From: Candidatus Bathyarchaeota archaeon
GTDB taxonomy: Archaea; Thermoproteota; Bathyarchaeia; Bathyarchaeales; Bathycorpusculaceae
NCBI GenBank assembly: GCA_026014745.1
Contig: JAOZHS010000002.1
Coordinates: 496,001-560,000, forward strand
Direction of reading: 5' to 3'
Length of the DNA: 64,000 nt
Shown piece by piece: positions 17,202 through 25,288 of this stretch. A model generated the notes under the pieces. The model did no database searches, was not told the origin of the DNA, and saw nothing but the letters and a program-made list of their open reading frames with translations. The position numbers were made by a program, and so were the translations under genes. Positions within the stretch are counted from its first letter, which is position 1; the number at the start of each line of letters is the position of its first letter.

Positions 17202-17666
17202 TTGAAAACCATAATTGTACTGTACTCTTACCATCATCTTAATACTCAAAAAATTGGCGAGGTTTTTGCAAAAATTCTCGATGCAGAAATCAAAAACCCC
17301 AAAACCACCGACCCAGCAGAAGTAGCAAATTATGATTTGGTGGGGTTTGGAGCAGGAATCGATAGCGGAAAACACTACAAGGAACTGCTAGATTTCGCCG
17401 ATAACCTACCAGAGGTTAATGGTAAAGAAGGATTCATTTTTTCCACCAGCGGAATTTCAAATCCCAAATACCAAACCAAAATACACACTGAGCTGCGAGA
17501 AAAACTGCAAGTAAAAGGTTACCAGATTGTTGGCGAATTTAATTGTCACGGATTTAACACAAACAGTTTCCTCAAAGCTTTCGGCGGCATGAACAAGGGC
17601 AGTCCAAACGCAGAAGACCTCGCCAACGCAGAGGAATTCGCGCAGAACCTGAAATCCAAAAAATAA
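17202..17666 (+). CDS. Flavodoxin-like protein
   Basis: 154 residues from a TTG start (AGGT about 5 bases upstream). It has the flavodoxin fold: first strand TIIVLYSYHHLNTQKIGEVF with a T/S-rich FMN phosphate loop variant, then YDLVGFGAGIDSGKHY and FIFSTSGISN. It resembles archaeal flavodoxin family proteins that bind FMN and carry electrons, or that act as protoporphyrinogen oxidase-like enzymes. The loop SYHHLNT departs from the usual T/SxTGNT, so FMN affinity is uncertain. Confidence 0.75.
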   Translation: MKTIIVLYSYHHLNTQKIGEVFAKILDAEIKNPKTTDPAEVANYDLVGFGAGIDSGKHYKELLDFADNLPEVNGKEGFIFSTSGISNPKYQTKIHTELREKLQVKGYQIVGEFNCHGFNTNSFLKAFGGMNKGSPNAEDLANAEEFAQNLKSKK

Positions 17667-17669
17667 TTT

Positions 17670-17777
17670 TGGTGCCGGGGGCGCGATTCGAGCACGCGAC
17701 CTTTGGACAGGGGCGTTTGGCCCTCTAGTTCTCCAGATTATGAGTCTGGCGCCCTGGCCAGGCTAGGCTACCCCGGC
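17670..17777 (-). tRNA. tRNA-Met(CAU), elongator, with 30-nt insertion
   Basis: Reading 17777 to 17670: acceptor GCCGGGG pairs with CCCCGGC, D arm GCCT/GGGC, anticodon arm CCAGA-CTCATAA-TCTGG, T arm GCGTG-CTCGAAT-CGCGC, then A plus encoded CCA. The anticodon is CAU. The acceptor and GGTC-G context match archaeal elongator tRNA-Met. Thirty extra bases (17732-17703) lie between the anticodon stem and the variable loop AGGTC. Removing them leaves a 78-nt tRNA with CCA. The insertion boundary is ambiguous by 1-2 bases. It is most simply an intron at a non-canonical position near 43/44. A TATA-like GGTTTAAATC lies upstream near 17832-17841. Confidence 0.88.
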
Positions 17778-18523
17778 ACATTTGCCTCTTCGGTTTTTAC
17801 ACCGATGCCATCTTAGTTTCCAAACATTGATTTAAACCTTAAGCCCCAGCCGCACCTTTGACAATGCACAGGAAGAATCCAGCGACGTACCTTTTAGAAA
17901 AATCGTTTCAGACTTAACTGGCACCTGCTAAACACTTGTTTGCTGCGACAGGATAGATAGAGACCTACCGGTTTTTCACCAATACTGACCTACCCCTCTA
18001 TGGTTTCTGCAATGAGTTTCTAATATGCTCCAAATATGTCCGCTTAGACCCTCCCCTCTCTATCGTTTCTGCATAGAACCACTAATAGCATCCAAATAGG
18101 AGCCAAATAGGTTCAATGTAAGCATCTGAAAGCATTGAACAGCACAATGCAAGCGGGCTAGCATTGTCCATTCGGTTGGTTTCTGCCATATCTCACCTAA
18201 GAGCCTCAAGCCGACTGCGGCTATGAACAATCTTGCCATTGAAAAGGTCTAATAAAAATCTGCATCCAAGCAGTTAAACACTGATTTTCAACATACTAAT
18301 AACTCAACTTTCAACCAATAACCCTCTATACCCCAATTAGGAAAAAGAGTCAGCTCAGAGACTTACCTCCGCCCTTATGTAGAGTGTACAAAGCAACATG
18401 CCAGTTTTGAAAAGGAAAAGACCCAAACAAGCCCCAAAAAGCATGTATTGTCAAACCTGCAAGTCGCCCCTAAGTTATGAAAGGGGTTAGGTTTAAATTC
18501 TGAGGTCTTACAAGCAACTAGTC
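17778..18523. other. Gene-poor stretch with an imperfect tandem duplication
   Basis: No coding frame is convincing here. The first 60 bases hold the tRNA promoter (minus strand). Two related segments, 17987-18038 and 18047-18100, share GACC-TCCCCTC, TATSGTTTCTGCA and CTAATA--C-TCCAAATA in the same order, a period of about 60 bases. The rest is AT-rich and without an obvious element. The last 40 bases before 18524 should hold the promoter of the membrane-protein operon. Confidence 0.5.
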
Positions 18524-18877
18524 ATGAAACTCTTACCTATACTTGGAGGTGTTGTGGCTGCGGTTGTGTTCTTCTTCGCAGTCATATTTGCGCTTGCAGC
18601 TTCGGTTGCGGCGCCTACCACGCGGCTTGCCACCAGCGGCATCCTATTCGTCATAGGCATCGTCATAATCGTCGGCGTATACTATACCACGCGCAAACCC
18701 AAAACCGTCATCCAGCGCTTTGAGGTCTCTGGGCAAATGGGTGCTGCCCAAATCAAATGTCCCCACTGTGGCGGCAGTGTTGAGGCTAGCCAAATCCAAA
18801 TATCGGGTGGTGTGCCTTATGTTAAGTGTCCGTATTGTGGGACAACGTTTGAGGTTGTTGAGAAACCAAAATGGTAA
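18524..18877 (+). CDS. Membrane protein with C-terminal zinc ribbon
   Basis: 117 residues. Two N-terminal hydrophobic segments (GVVAAVVFFFAVIFALAASVAA and SGILFVIGIVIIVGVYYTT) are followed by a cytoplasmic zinc ribbon CPHCGGSVEAS...CPYCGTTFEV near residues 79-109. It overlaps the next gene by 7 bases, so translation is probably coupled. The zinc ribbon may bind nucleic acid or protein. It forms the first gene of a unit with the Cys-tailed membrane protein and the radical SAM enzyme. Confidence 0.75.
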   Translation: MKLLPILGGVVAAVVFFFAVIFALAASVAAPTTRLATSGILFVIGIVIIVGVYYTTRKPKTVIQRFEVSGQMGAAQIKCPHCGGSVEASQIQISGGVPYVKCPYCGTTFEVVEKPKW

Positions 18878-20505
18878 ACCTCCGCGTGTTTGTGTTTGTT
18901 GCGTTGTTGGCTGTGGCGCTCTCAGCCTCCACCCTATGCCTCGCAGGCGCTCAAAGCAGCTTAGCGTATACAGTTGATCATGAATGGGCGCAGATATTCA
19001 TCAATCAGGACGGCACCATCGACTTAATCTACAACATTTCTGTCACGATTACACAGGGGTCTATGGGTGGCTTCTATGTGGGGCAACCCAACGGCGACTA
19101 CACGATTGGGGAAGCCCGTGACCAAAACGGGAACCCGCTTGAGGTTAACTATGCTGATGAGGGCAGCAACTACCGGGTGGATGTGCTTTTTAACCCGCGG
19201 TTGCAGGCGGGTCAATCCATGTGGTTTGAGGTCTCCACTAACGTGGCAGGCATGATAAGCAACGACACCCAAAACCCCGGCAACTACGGCATGCAATTCA
19301 TCCCCCAGTGGATAAGCGACACCCCAATCGACGATGTGCGCATCCAAATTGTGCTACCCCCGGGGGTTTCTACAGGTGACGTGAAAACCACACAGGAGAG
19401 CTATTACAATGGCACATCTATGGTGGATGGGCAATTGGCTGTTTACTGGGAACGCCCCCAAATCGGCGCAGGCGAACAGTTTATGGTTGGGGTCTCTTTT
19501 CCCAGCAGCGCCCTACCCAACTACACGCCCTCCGAGCCTTCAAGCGGTGGCCCCGATCTCTCCATAATCTTCCCAATTATCTTCGGCGTCTTTGCACTTA
19601 TCCTCATCATAGGCGTCATACGTGTTGCGCGAAAATCAGCCTACACTTCGCCTAAAGTCAGCATGGAGACACTCGGCGTCAAACGCGGCTTAACCGCCGT
19701 GGAAGCCGCTTACCTCTTGGACCTAAAACCGCCTCAGCTAGTCACCGCCATCCTCTACAGCCTACTTCAAAAACGCGCGGTTTGGGCACAAGAAACCAAG
19801 CCCTCCCTCAAACTCAAAGTGCTCCCACCCTACGAAGACAAAGTCGGACCCAAAGACAGTCCCCTGCGTTACTACGAAATAGATTTCCTCCGCGCTCTCC
19901 GCGCCGACGGAACCCTTGACGAAGAGAAACTGGCGCGAACAGTTATGTTTCTGCGAGATACGGTGGAGCAGAAGATGGAGGGTTTCAGCCGCAAGGACAC
20001 AGTGGCGTATTATGGGCGGATTGTAGCGGAGGCTTGGACGCAGGTGGAGCAAGCAGGAACCCCCGAGTTAGCCTCTAACGCTTACGATCAGCAGCTACTT
20101 TGGCTCATGTTAGACCCCAACCAACGCACCAAAACCGAAACCGCATTCCGAGACCGCGTGTTCACGCCTAACCCGTTGTGGTTCTGGTGGTGGTACGGCT
20201 ACACAGTTTATCATCCCCACCCCACCTATGTCCCCAACGTTTCCGTACCAGCCCAGTCGGGTCCAGCCCCAACCATTCCCGGCGCCCAATTCGCAAACAA
20301 CATCGCTACAGCCATCGAATCCACAGGCAACAACATCGTAGTCAACCTCGAAAAATTCGCCAACTCCATCGTCCCCGCCCCACCCAAAGCCAGCCACGAA
20401 CCAGCTCATAAAGGAGCCAACTGCGTATGCGCCTGCGCCGCATGTGCCTGCGCCTGTGCATGCGTCTCATGCGCTTGTGCCTGCGCTGGAGGAGGCGGAC
20501 ACTAA
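18871..20505 (+). CDS. DUF2207-like membrane protein with Cys-Ala repeat tail
   Basis: 544 residues. A signal sequence (residues 1-30, VFVALLAVALSASTLCLAGA) leads a large extracellular beta domain (HEWAQIFINQDGTIDLIYNISV onward). A membrane helix follows near residues 230-250 (LSIIFPIIFGVFALILIIGVI), then a cytoplasmic part with a winged-helix-like KRGLTAVEAAYLLDLKPPQL segment. This layout resembles DUF2207 proteins. The last 28 or so residues are almost only Cys, Ala and Gly, with ten Cys mostly spaced CxC, ending GGGGH. The radical SAM gene follows after one base; its ribosome site GGAGGAGG is formed by the codons of the Gly-rich end. The tail could be a substrate for that enzyme (inference). 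Confidence 0.75.
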   Translation: MVNLRVFVFVALLAVALSASTLCLAGAQSSLAYTVDHEWAQIFINQDGTIDLIYNISVTITQGSMGGFYVGQPNGDYTIGEARDQNGNPLEVNYADEGSNYRVDVLFNPRLQAGQSMWFEVSTNVAGMISNDTQNPGNYGMQFIPQWISDTPIDDVRIQIVLPPGVSTGDVKTTQESYYNGTSMVDGQLAVYWERPQIGAGEQFMVGVSFPSSALPNYTPSEPSSGGPDLSIIFPIIFGVFALILIIGVIRVARKSAYTSPKVSMETLGVKRGLTAVEAAYLLDLKPPQLVTAILYSLLQKRAVWAQETKPSLKLKVLPPYEDKVGPKDSPLRYYEIDFLRALRADGTLDEEKLARTVMFLRDTVEQKMEGFSRKDTVAYYGRIVAEAWTQVEQAGTPELASNAYDQQLLWLMLDPNQRTKTETAFRDRVFTPNPLWFWWWYGYTVYHPHPTYVPNVSVPAQSGPAPTIPGAQFANNIATAIESTGNNIVVNLEKFANSIVPAPPKASHEPAHKGANCVCACAACACACACVSCACACAGGGGH

Positions 20506-20506
20506 A

Positions 20507-21847
20507 ATGAGTTTCCTCAAAAAACAAAAGATACCCACAGGACGGTTTAGCTACCGCGCCGAAGACAAATACAAGGGCATGTCCCTGCAGCTCCGCGTTG
20601 AACCCAGCAGACAGGGCGTCATGGCGATTAACGCTAACACGATTCTGCACCTCAACCACACCGCAACCGCACTGGCATACTTTTTCATGCAGGGGCTACC
20701 TCAAGCGGAGGTGGTTAAGAAGATGCGAAGTCTCTACCGCGTCAGCGAGCAAACCGCCAACGCCGATTATGAGCAGCTTGTCTACACGATTAGTACGCTG
20801 GCGCAGACCGAAAAAATCGATCCCGTTACGTTTCTGCGCATCGAAAAGGAGGATCCCTTCACTTACCAGTACACCGCCCCGCTACGCATGGACTTGGCGT
20901 TGACTTTCCGTTGCCAAAACGACTGCGTGCACTGCTACGCTGGAGGACCACATGAAACCCCAGAATTGACGACGGAACAGTGGAAGGCAGTCATTGACAA
21001 ACTCAGCGACATCGGTGTCTTCATCTTAACCTTTACCGGCGGCGAACCCACACTCCGAGACGACCTGCCCGAGCTTTTGCTGTATGCTCAACATCGTGGC
21101 ATGGTCACGGGGCTAATTAGCAACGGGCGCCGCCTCAAAGACCCCGCCTACGTGGCACAATTAGAAAAGTCTGGGCTGGACTTTGTCCAAATCACCCTTG
21201 AATCCCACAAGCCATCCGTACACGACGCCATGACTCAATCTGAGGGCAGCTGGAAAGACACTGTGGTAGGCATCAAAAACGCGGTGCACTCCCAAATCTA
21301 CGTCTCCACCAACACCACCCTTAGCAAACAAAACGCTGACCACTTCCTAACAACCATCGACTACATCAAAGAACTCGGCGTCGACGCATTTGGCTGCAAC
21401 AGCCTCATCTACAGCGGTAAGGCGTCCCAAGCCAGCGATGAATTTGCGCTGTCCATCGAGCAGCTTAAGGTGCTGTTGCCGCAGGTCCGCGAAAAAGCGC
21501 AGATGCTTCAACTCAAATTCCTCTGGTACACGCCCACGCAGTACTGCCAATTTGACCCCGTCCAATACGGGCTGGGCCTAAAATCCTGTACAGCGGCTAT
21601 GATTACGGCATGTGTCGGACCCAACGGCGACGTGTACCCCTGCCAAAGCTACTTCGAATCACTCGGTAACATCCTCACTAAGCCGTGGGATACGATTTGG
21701 CGCAACCCCCTTGCCGAAAAGCTCCGCAAACGCGAATACGTGGAGGATAAGTGCAAGGATTGCGGTCAGTTGCAGGTTTGTGGCGGCGGATGCCCCCTTG
21801 AACTCCAAAATAAAAATATCAATAATCAAGCGGAAGGGGGCGCTTAA
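20507..21847 (+). CDS. Radical SAM/SPASM protein with PqqD-like N-terminus
   Basis: 446 residues from the ATG at 20507. Residues about 30-95 (GVMAINANTILHLNHTA, then SLYRVSEQTANADYEQLV) resemble a PqqD-type peptide-recognition element. The core has the CQNDCVHC cluster motif (CxxxCxxC), FTGGEPTLRDDLPELL and LISNGRRL. The C-terminal SPASM region carries further cysteines (CTAAMITACVGPNGDVYPCQSY and CKDCGQLQVCGGGCPLE) for auxiliary 4Fe-4S clusters. Enzymes with this layout modify peptides, often forming thioether or C-C links. The adjacent Cys-rich protein tail is an obvious candidate substrate. Confidence 0.9.
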   Translation: MSFLKKQKIPTGRFSYRAEDKYKGMSLQLRVEPSRQGVMAINANTILHLNHTATALAYFFMQGLPQAEVVKKMRSLYRVSEQTANADYEQLVYTISTLAQTEKIDPVTFLRIEKEDPFTYQYTAPLRMDLALTFRCQNDCVHCYAGGPHETPELTTEQWKAVIDKLSDIGVFILTFTGGEPTLRDDLPELLLYAQHRGMVTGLISNGRRLKDPAYVAQLEKSGLDFVQITLESHKPSVHDAMTQSEGSWKDTVVGIKNAVHSQIYVSTNTTLSKQNADHFLTTIDYIKELGVDAFGCNSLIYSGKASQASDEFALSIEQLKVLLPQVREKAQMLQLKFLWYTPTQYCQFDPVQYGLGLKSCTAAMITACVGPNGDVYPCQSYFESLGNILTKPWDTIWRNPLAEKLRKREYVEDKCKDCGQLQVCGGGCPLELQNKNINNQAEGGA

Positions 21848-22421
21848 CTTAGCTAAGAAATCCTTCGTTGTCGCAATTATTTCGGCATTAATACTGTCGA
21901 TGCTATCCGCAGTTTCTTTTGCTAGCGCCAATTTTATTCCAACAAATGCGGAAATTGACTTAATGGAGCCCTTGCCTAAAACAGTTAAAACCTACGATGC
22001 GGCGGACATCCCCATTGTTGTGGTTGTGAAAGAACCCCTCAATGCACCACAAAACTATCATCGCATCACCAACATTTACTACAGCATAGACGAATACCCG
22101 AACACAGAAATAACAAATATAACCGAATCGGAGAAAGATTGGTTTAGCGGCACCTGTACGGAGTATCGTGCAAGCGCAAGCATAGCGAATTTAACAGCAG
22201 GTAACCATACTTTGAGGGCTTACAGCGTTGATGACCTTGGAAATCGCTTATCAACAACTCGCGAATTTGCATACCAACCAGATTTATCCTCAAACGAAAT
22301 AAATACTGAATCTTCAGGTTTTGATTATACACCTGTTTTGATTGTTGGTTTAATTGCAATCAGTGTAGTTGGATGCGGCGTATTCTTTTTCAAAAAACAC
22401 AAAGCTCAGCCGCTAACCTAA
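21798..22421 (+). CDS. Secreted/anchored protein with C-terminal membrane helix
   Basis: About 207 residues. I use a TTG at 21798 (GGCGG 8 bases upstream), which overlaps the radical SAM gene by 50 bases; no other standard start fits before the signal peptide. The N-terminal signal is KKSFVVAIISALILSMLSAVSFASA. An Ig-like extracellular domain follows (ANLTAGNHTLRAYSVDDLGN), then a C-terminal helix VLIVGLIAISVVGCGVFFF and the basic end KKHKAQ. It is common as a cell-surface protein type. Whether it belongs functionally with the radical SAM unit is unknown. Confidence 0.65.
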   Translation: MNSKIKISIIKRKGALNLAKKSFVVAIISALILSMLSAVSFASANFIPTNAEIDLMEPLPKTVKTYDAADIPIVVVVKEPLNAPQNYHRITNIYYSIDEYPNTEITNITESEKDWFSGTCTEYRASASIANLTAGNHTLRAYSVDDLGNRLSTTREFAYQPDLSSNEINTESSGFDYTPVLIVGLIAISVVGCGVFFFKKHKAQPLT

Positions 22422-22497
22422 AAGGGTAGGGTAAACAAATTTATCCTAAGAGCCGTAATTCTCTTTTGGCAATGGCTGACTTGTAGGTTAAGGTATA

Positions 22498-23733
22498 ATG
22501 GAGTCCATGCAGAAGCCCCGCCTTGTTGTTTTCGACGTTGAAGGAGTACTTATCCCCAAAAACCGCTTCTTCTTTGAAGTGGGCCGAACCTTGGGGTTCT
22601 GGAAGCTGATTCGACTGCTCCTGTTGGGTTTTCTCTATGAAGTGGGCGCGCTTAGACTAGATTCTGCTCTTCGCCGCATCTTTGGCGAAATGCACGGCAT
22701 GAAACTCGAAACTATGGCGGAGGTTTTTAATCGGATTCCCGCGTCGCCTTATCTGCAAGGTTTTTTTGAGCAACTCCACAGTCGCGGCTGCAAAATCGCG
22801 CTTATCAGCTCTGGGCTGCCCACGATTCTTGTCGAGAAGTTAGCGGAATGCGTCGGCGCACAATACGCCTATGGCATTGACGTGGAGATTGTGAACGGTA
22901 GAGTGACAGGGAAAATTGGGGGCGATGCCATCGAAAAAAATGGCAAACTCAAAATCTTTAGCCGCATCATCACCCAAGAGAACCTTCGCCTACGGGACTG
23001 CGCCGTGGTGGCAGATGACCGCAATAACAGTTGCCTCTATTTGCCAGGGATGCTTAAAATCGGTTTTAACCCCGACTTCGTATTGCGGGTCAAAGCGGAC
23101 CGCGTCGTGAACGGTAGACTCCAAGGCATAATCCCCATAATCGACGGCGAACCCCACAAACGCTCCTTTCCCTCCACCAACGATTTCGTTCGTGAAGATA
23201 TCCATGCTTCAGGCATCTTTATGCCCGTCATCGCCTCCCTCATCGGCGTCCCCATAGTCGCATCCATAATCATTGTAATCGCCATAATCTACACGGCATC
23301 CGAGCTTTTCCGTCTCCAAGGCCGCCAACTCCCCTTCATCTCCGCCGTCACCCGCCACGCAGCTTCCCAGTCAGAAATCTACGGTTTCGCCGCTGCCCCG
23401 CTCTATTTTGCCTGCGGCATAGTTTTGACGTTGGTGCTTTTCCCTGCTCAAGCCGCGGGGGCAGCCATCGCGATGTTTTGCCTCGGCGACAGCACGGCTT
23501 CTTTGTTTGGCGGGATGATTTCGACGTCTCTGCCGTTTAATAAGGGTAAAACTTGGGAGGGGTCTTTGGTGGGTTTCTTTTTTGCTTTTTTGGCAGGCTG
23601 CTTCTTTGTTCCGCCTCAAATCGCGTTGATAGGCGCCGCAATAGCCATGACAGTAGAAGTTTTGCCGCTACCCCTAAATGATAACGTACTCATACCCGTC
23701 ATAACTGGCGCAGCGCTGACGTTGCTACTTTAG
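22498..23733 (+). CDS. HAD phosphatase fused to dolichol-kinase/CDP-DAG synthase-like membrane domain
   Basis: 411 residues in two parts. Residues 1-225 form a HAD-IB phosphatase of SerB/ThrH type: VVFDVEGVLIP (nucleophile Asp; Glu in place of the usual second Asp, as in ThrH), LISSGLP, and VADDRNNSCLY. Residues 240-411 have several membrane helices with GDSTASLFGG, NKGKTWEGSLVGF and EVLPLPLNDN, the CTP-binding signature shared by dolichol kinase and phosphatidate cytidylyltransferase-like enzymes. The fusion suggests one protein that both adds and removes phosphate on an isoprenoid alcohol or lipid (inference). It is a single gene with a start near an AAGGT ribosome site. Confidence 0.8.
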   Translation: MESMQKPRLVVFDVEGVLIPKNRFFFEVGRTLGFWKLIRLLLLGFLYEVGALRLDSALRRIFGEMHGMKLETMAEVFNRIPASPYLQGFFEQLHSRGCKIALISSGLPTILVEKLAECVGAQYAYGIDVEIVNGRVTGKIGGDAIEKNGKLKIFSRIITQENLRLRDCAVVADDRNNSCLYLPGMLKIGFNPDFVLRVKADRVVNGRLQGIIPIIDGEPHKRSFPSTNDFVREDIHASGIFMPVIASLIGVPIVASIIIVIAIIYTASELFRLQGRQLPFISAVTRHAASQSEIYGFAAAPLYFACGIVLTLVLFPAQAAGAAIAMFCLGDSTASLFGGMISTSLPFNKGKTWEGSLVGFFFAFLAGCFFVPPQIALIGAAIAMTVEVLPLPLNDNVLIPVITGAALTLLL

Positions 23734-24201
23734 CTGGTAGAGGGCGTTTTGGTAGTCTTTGACGTAGCTGTTTTTTCCCTTCTTGACTACGGTGTGACCT
23801 TCCCCTTGTAGTAGTATGGTTTGGGTTTCGACGCCGCCGGGGTATTTCTCGTTAATCATGCCTTTTACTTTGAGGGTGCGCCAGTAGGGTGTAGTGTCGG
23901 TTTTGCCTTCTTGTTTTTGTTCTTCTGCGGCGTTGGCTGCTATCCACGCAAAAATGCCCGTGGTGATGGGACAACCGATGGTGGCGCCATGTTTAACGGC
24001 TAAGGCTTGGCGTATTTCATTAATGGTTATCACTTTGCCCTCGGGAACCTGCCGCATGTACGCGTCTACTTCAAGAGGCGCAGGTATGACAACTGTTCCT
24101 GTGCCCCAGCTTTTGCGCAGTTTATCGTTAATTGGAGAAACTTTGGGGCAGCCTTTGCTGTCGTGGAGTTTTTCTTGCCAAGTAGGCTTACGTTTTGGCA
24201 T
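23725..24201 (-). CDS. MGMT-like (alkyltransferase-like) protein
   Basis: 158 residues. The central segment QVPEGKVITINEIRQALAVKHGATIGCPITTGIFAWIA resembles the DNA-binding helix-turn-helix domain of O6-alkylguanine-DNA alkyltransferases. The catalytic PCHR motif is absent; GCPITTG takes its place. Related archaeal proteins are annotated as MGMT family or ATL-like. A role in DNA binding or damage signalling is possible. Start ATG at 24201 (MPKRKPTWQEK). It ends convergently, overlapping the preceding fusion gene by 9 bases. Confidence 0.7.
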   Translation of the reverse strand: MPKRKPTWQEKLHDSKGCPKVSPINDKLRKSWGTGTVVIPAPLEVDAYMRQVPEGKVITINEIRQALAVKHGATIGCPITTGIFAWIAANAAEEQKQEGKTDTTPYWRTLKVKGMINEKYPGGVETQTILLQGEGHTVVKKGKNSYVKDYQNALYQLK

Positions 24202-24232
24202 AACAACAACCATTTTCTATTCGGTGGAGGGG

Positions 24233-24499
24233 TTATTTTTGTTTTTCCTGCTCTGTTTTTGTTGTGATTAGATTCATTTTTTGTTGGTGGCTGAGTTTTT
24301 TGATTTCGCGTTCCCGCTTCATTGCTTGGCTTCGGTTGTCAAAGGTTTCGGTGTAAGCGAGTTTTTGGGGTTTATGCGCTTTGGTGTATCTGGCGCCCTT
24401 CCCTTCCGTGTGCTGTTTGGTGCGTTGGTCTATGTCTTTGGTGTAGCCTGTATAGAAGCTGCCATCAAGGCATTGCAGAATGTAAACGTAGAACGCCAT
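24233..24499 (-). CDS. GIY-YIG nuclease domain protein (UPF0213 type)
   Basis: 88 residues with the GIY-YIG signature FYVYILQCLDGSFYTGYTKD, the catalytic Arg in KDIDQRTKQH, and an EREIKK helix typical of small stand-alone members (YhbQ/UPF0213). The family cleaves or binds branched DNA. It is one of several small genes read on the minus strand between 23725 and 25188; the stop of the next gene (24505) is 5 bases upstream of its start. Confidence 0.9.
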   Translation of the reverse strand: MAFYVYILQCLDGSFYTGYTKDIDQRTKQHTEGKGARYTKAHKPQKLAYTETFDNRSQAMKREREIKKLSHQQKMNLITTKTEQEKQK

Positions 24500-24504
24500 C
24501 GGGT

Positions 24505-25188
24505 TTAGGGCTCCATAACTTGGGTAATGTAGTCAGGGACGACCCCTTTGTGCATTGCCCTCTTAAGGTAAGCTTCAGGGTCAATTTCCTGCACCCAAGC
24601 GAGATCCACATCAATTATGTAAATTTCATGTATGCGCGCGTTGCGGATTTCCTCCTCCGTAACCGGGGGCTTTTTGTAGTAAGCGTCACAGAGGTTTTTT
24701 ATCTGCTCGATTTCTTGGTCAGTGCGGTTCCGCGGCGGCTTAGCCAAAATACGTGGAAAAGGCAAAACATAATGCGGCGGCACACCCAACGCGAATTTGC
24801 CTGCGAAGCTACTGTAACGGATGATTTTGCTGGCTAACCGCGCCGTCGTATAGGTCAGGGGGGCTAGGGCGTTTTCGGGTGGGATGTAGCCTGTTTCGAT
24901 TTCTATTATGAGGTTGCCTAGTCCTTTGGTGCCGAGTAAGTCGCAGGTTAAGAGGCTGTTTAGGGGATATTCAAGTTGGACCTCGTAGGCTCGTTGGATG
25001 AGGTATTTGGCGCAGGTTAGCTCCATAACGGAGTGATTAATCTTTACTATGTTTTCTCGGTGAAGCTTGATAAGCCACTCTCTTAACTCGTCGAGCTTCT
25101 TTTTTTCAAGCTCACTGGTATCCCAGTTGAGCCTCTCTAAAAGTTTAGTTAAGTCCTGCTCAAATTTTTGGCGATTACTCATTTCCAT
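24505..25188 (-). CDS. Unknown protein, possibly PD-(D/E)xK-like
   Basis: 227 residues, soluble, not recognised. The first 60 residues are helical and charged. The segment SLLTCDLLGTKGLGNLIIEIETG has an Asp followed by a hydrophobic ExE strand, a pattern seen in PD-(D/E)xK nucleases, though the Lys is not where I would expect it. The later part has PPHYVLPFPRILAKPPRNRT and IHEIYIIDVDLAWVQEID. It sits directly upstream of the GIY-YIG gene on the same strand. The nuclease idea is weak and based on pattern only. Confidence 0.6.
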   Translation of the reverse strand: MEMSNRQKFEQDLTKLLERLNWDTSELEKKKLDELREWLIKLHRENIVKINHSVMELTCAKYLIQRAYEVQLEYPLNSLLTCDLLGTKGLGNLIIEIETGYIPPENALAPLTYTTARLASKIIRYSSFAGKFALGVPPHYVLPFPRILAKPPRNRTDQEIEQIKNLCDAYYKKPPVTEEEIRNARIHEIYIIDVDLAWVQEIDPEAYLKRAMHKGVVPDYITQVMEP

Positions 25189-25288
25189 TTGCCCATATAC
25201 GTGGCTGCTAGACTATCTAGTTGCATTTGGTATATAAGCAGAAAATGATGGCTGACGAAGACTTCTCTGTCGTCAGTTGTTGGGTTTC

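Noticed and set aside
17778-18523. CRISPR array or integrated element next to the tRNA
   Set aside because: Only two imperfect 50-base segments are present, with no regular repeats or spacers, no integrase, and no copy of the tRNA 3' end as an attachment site.
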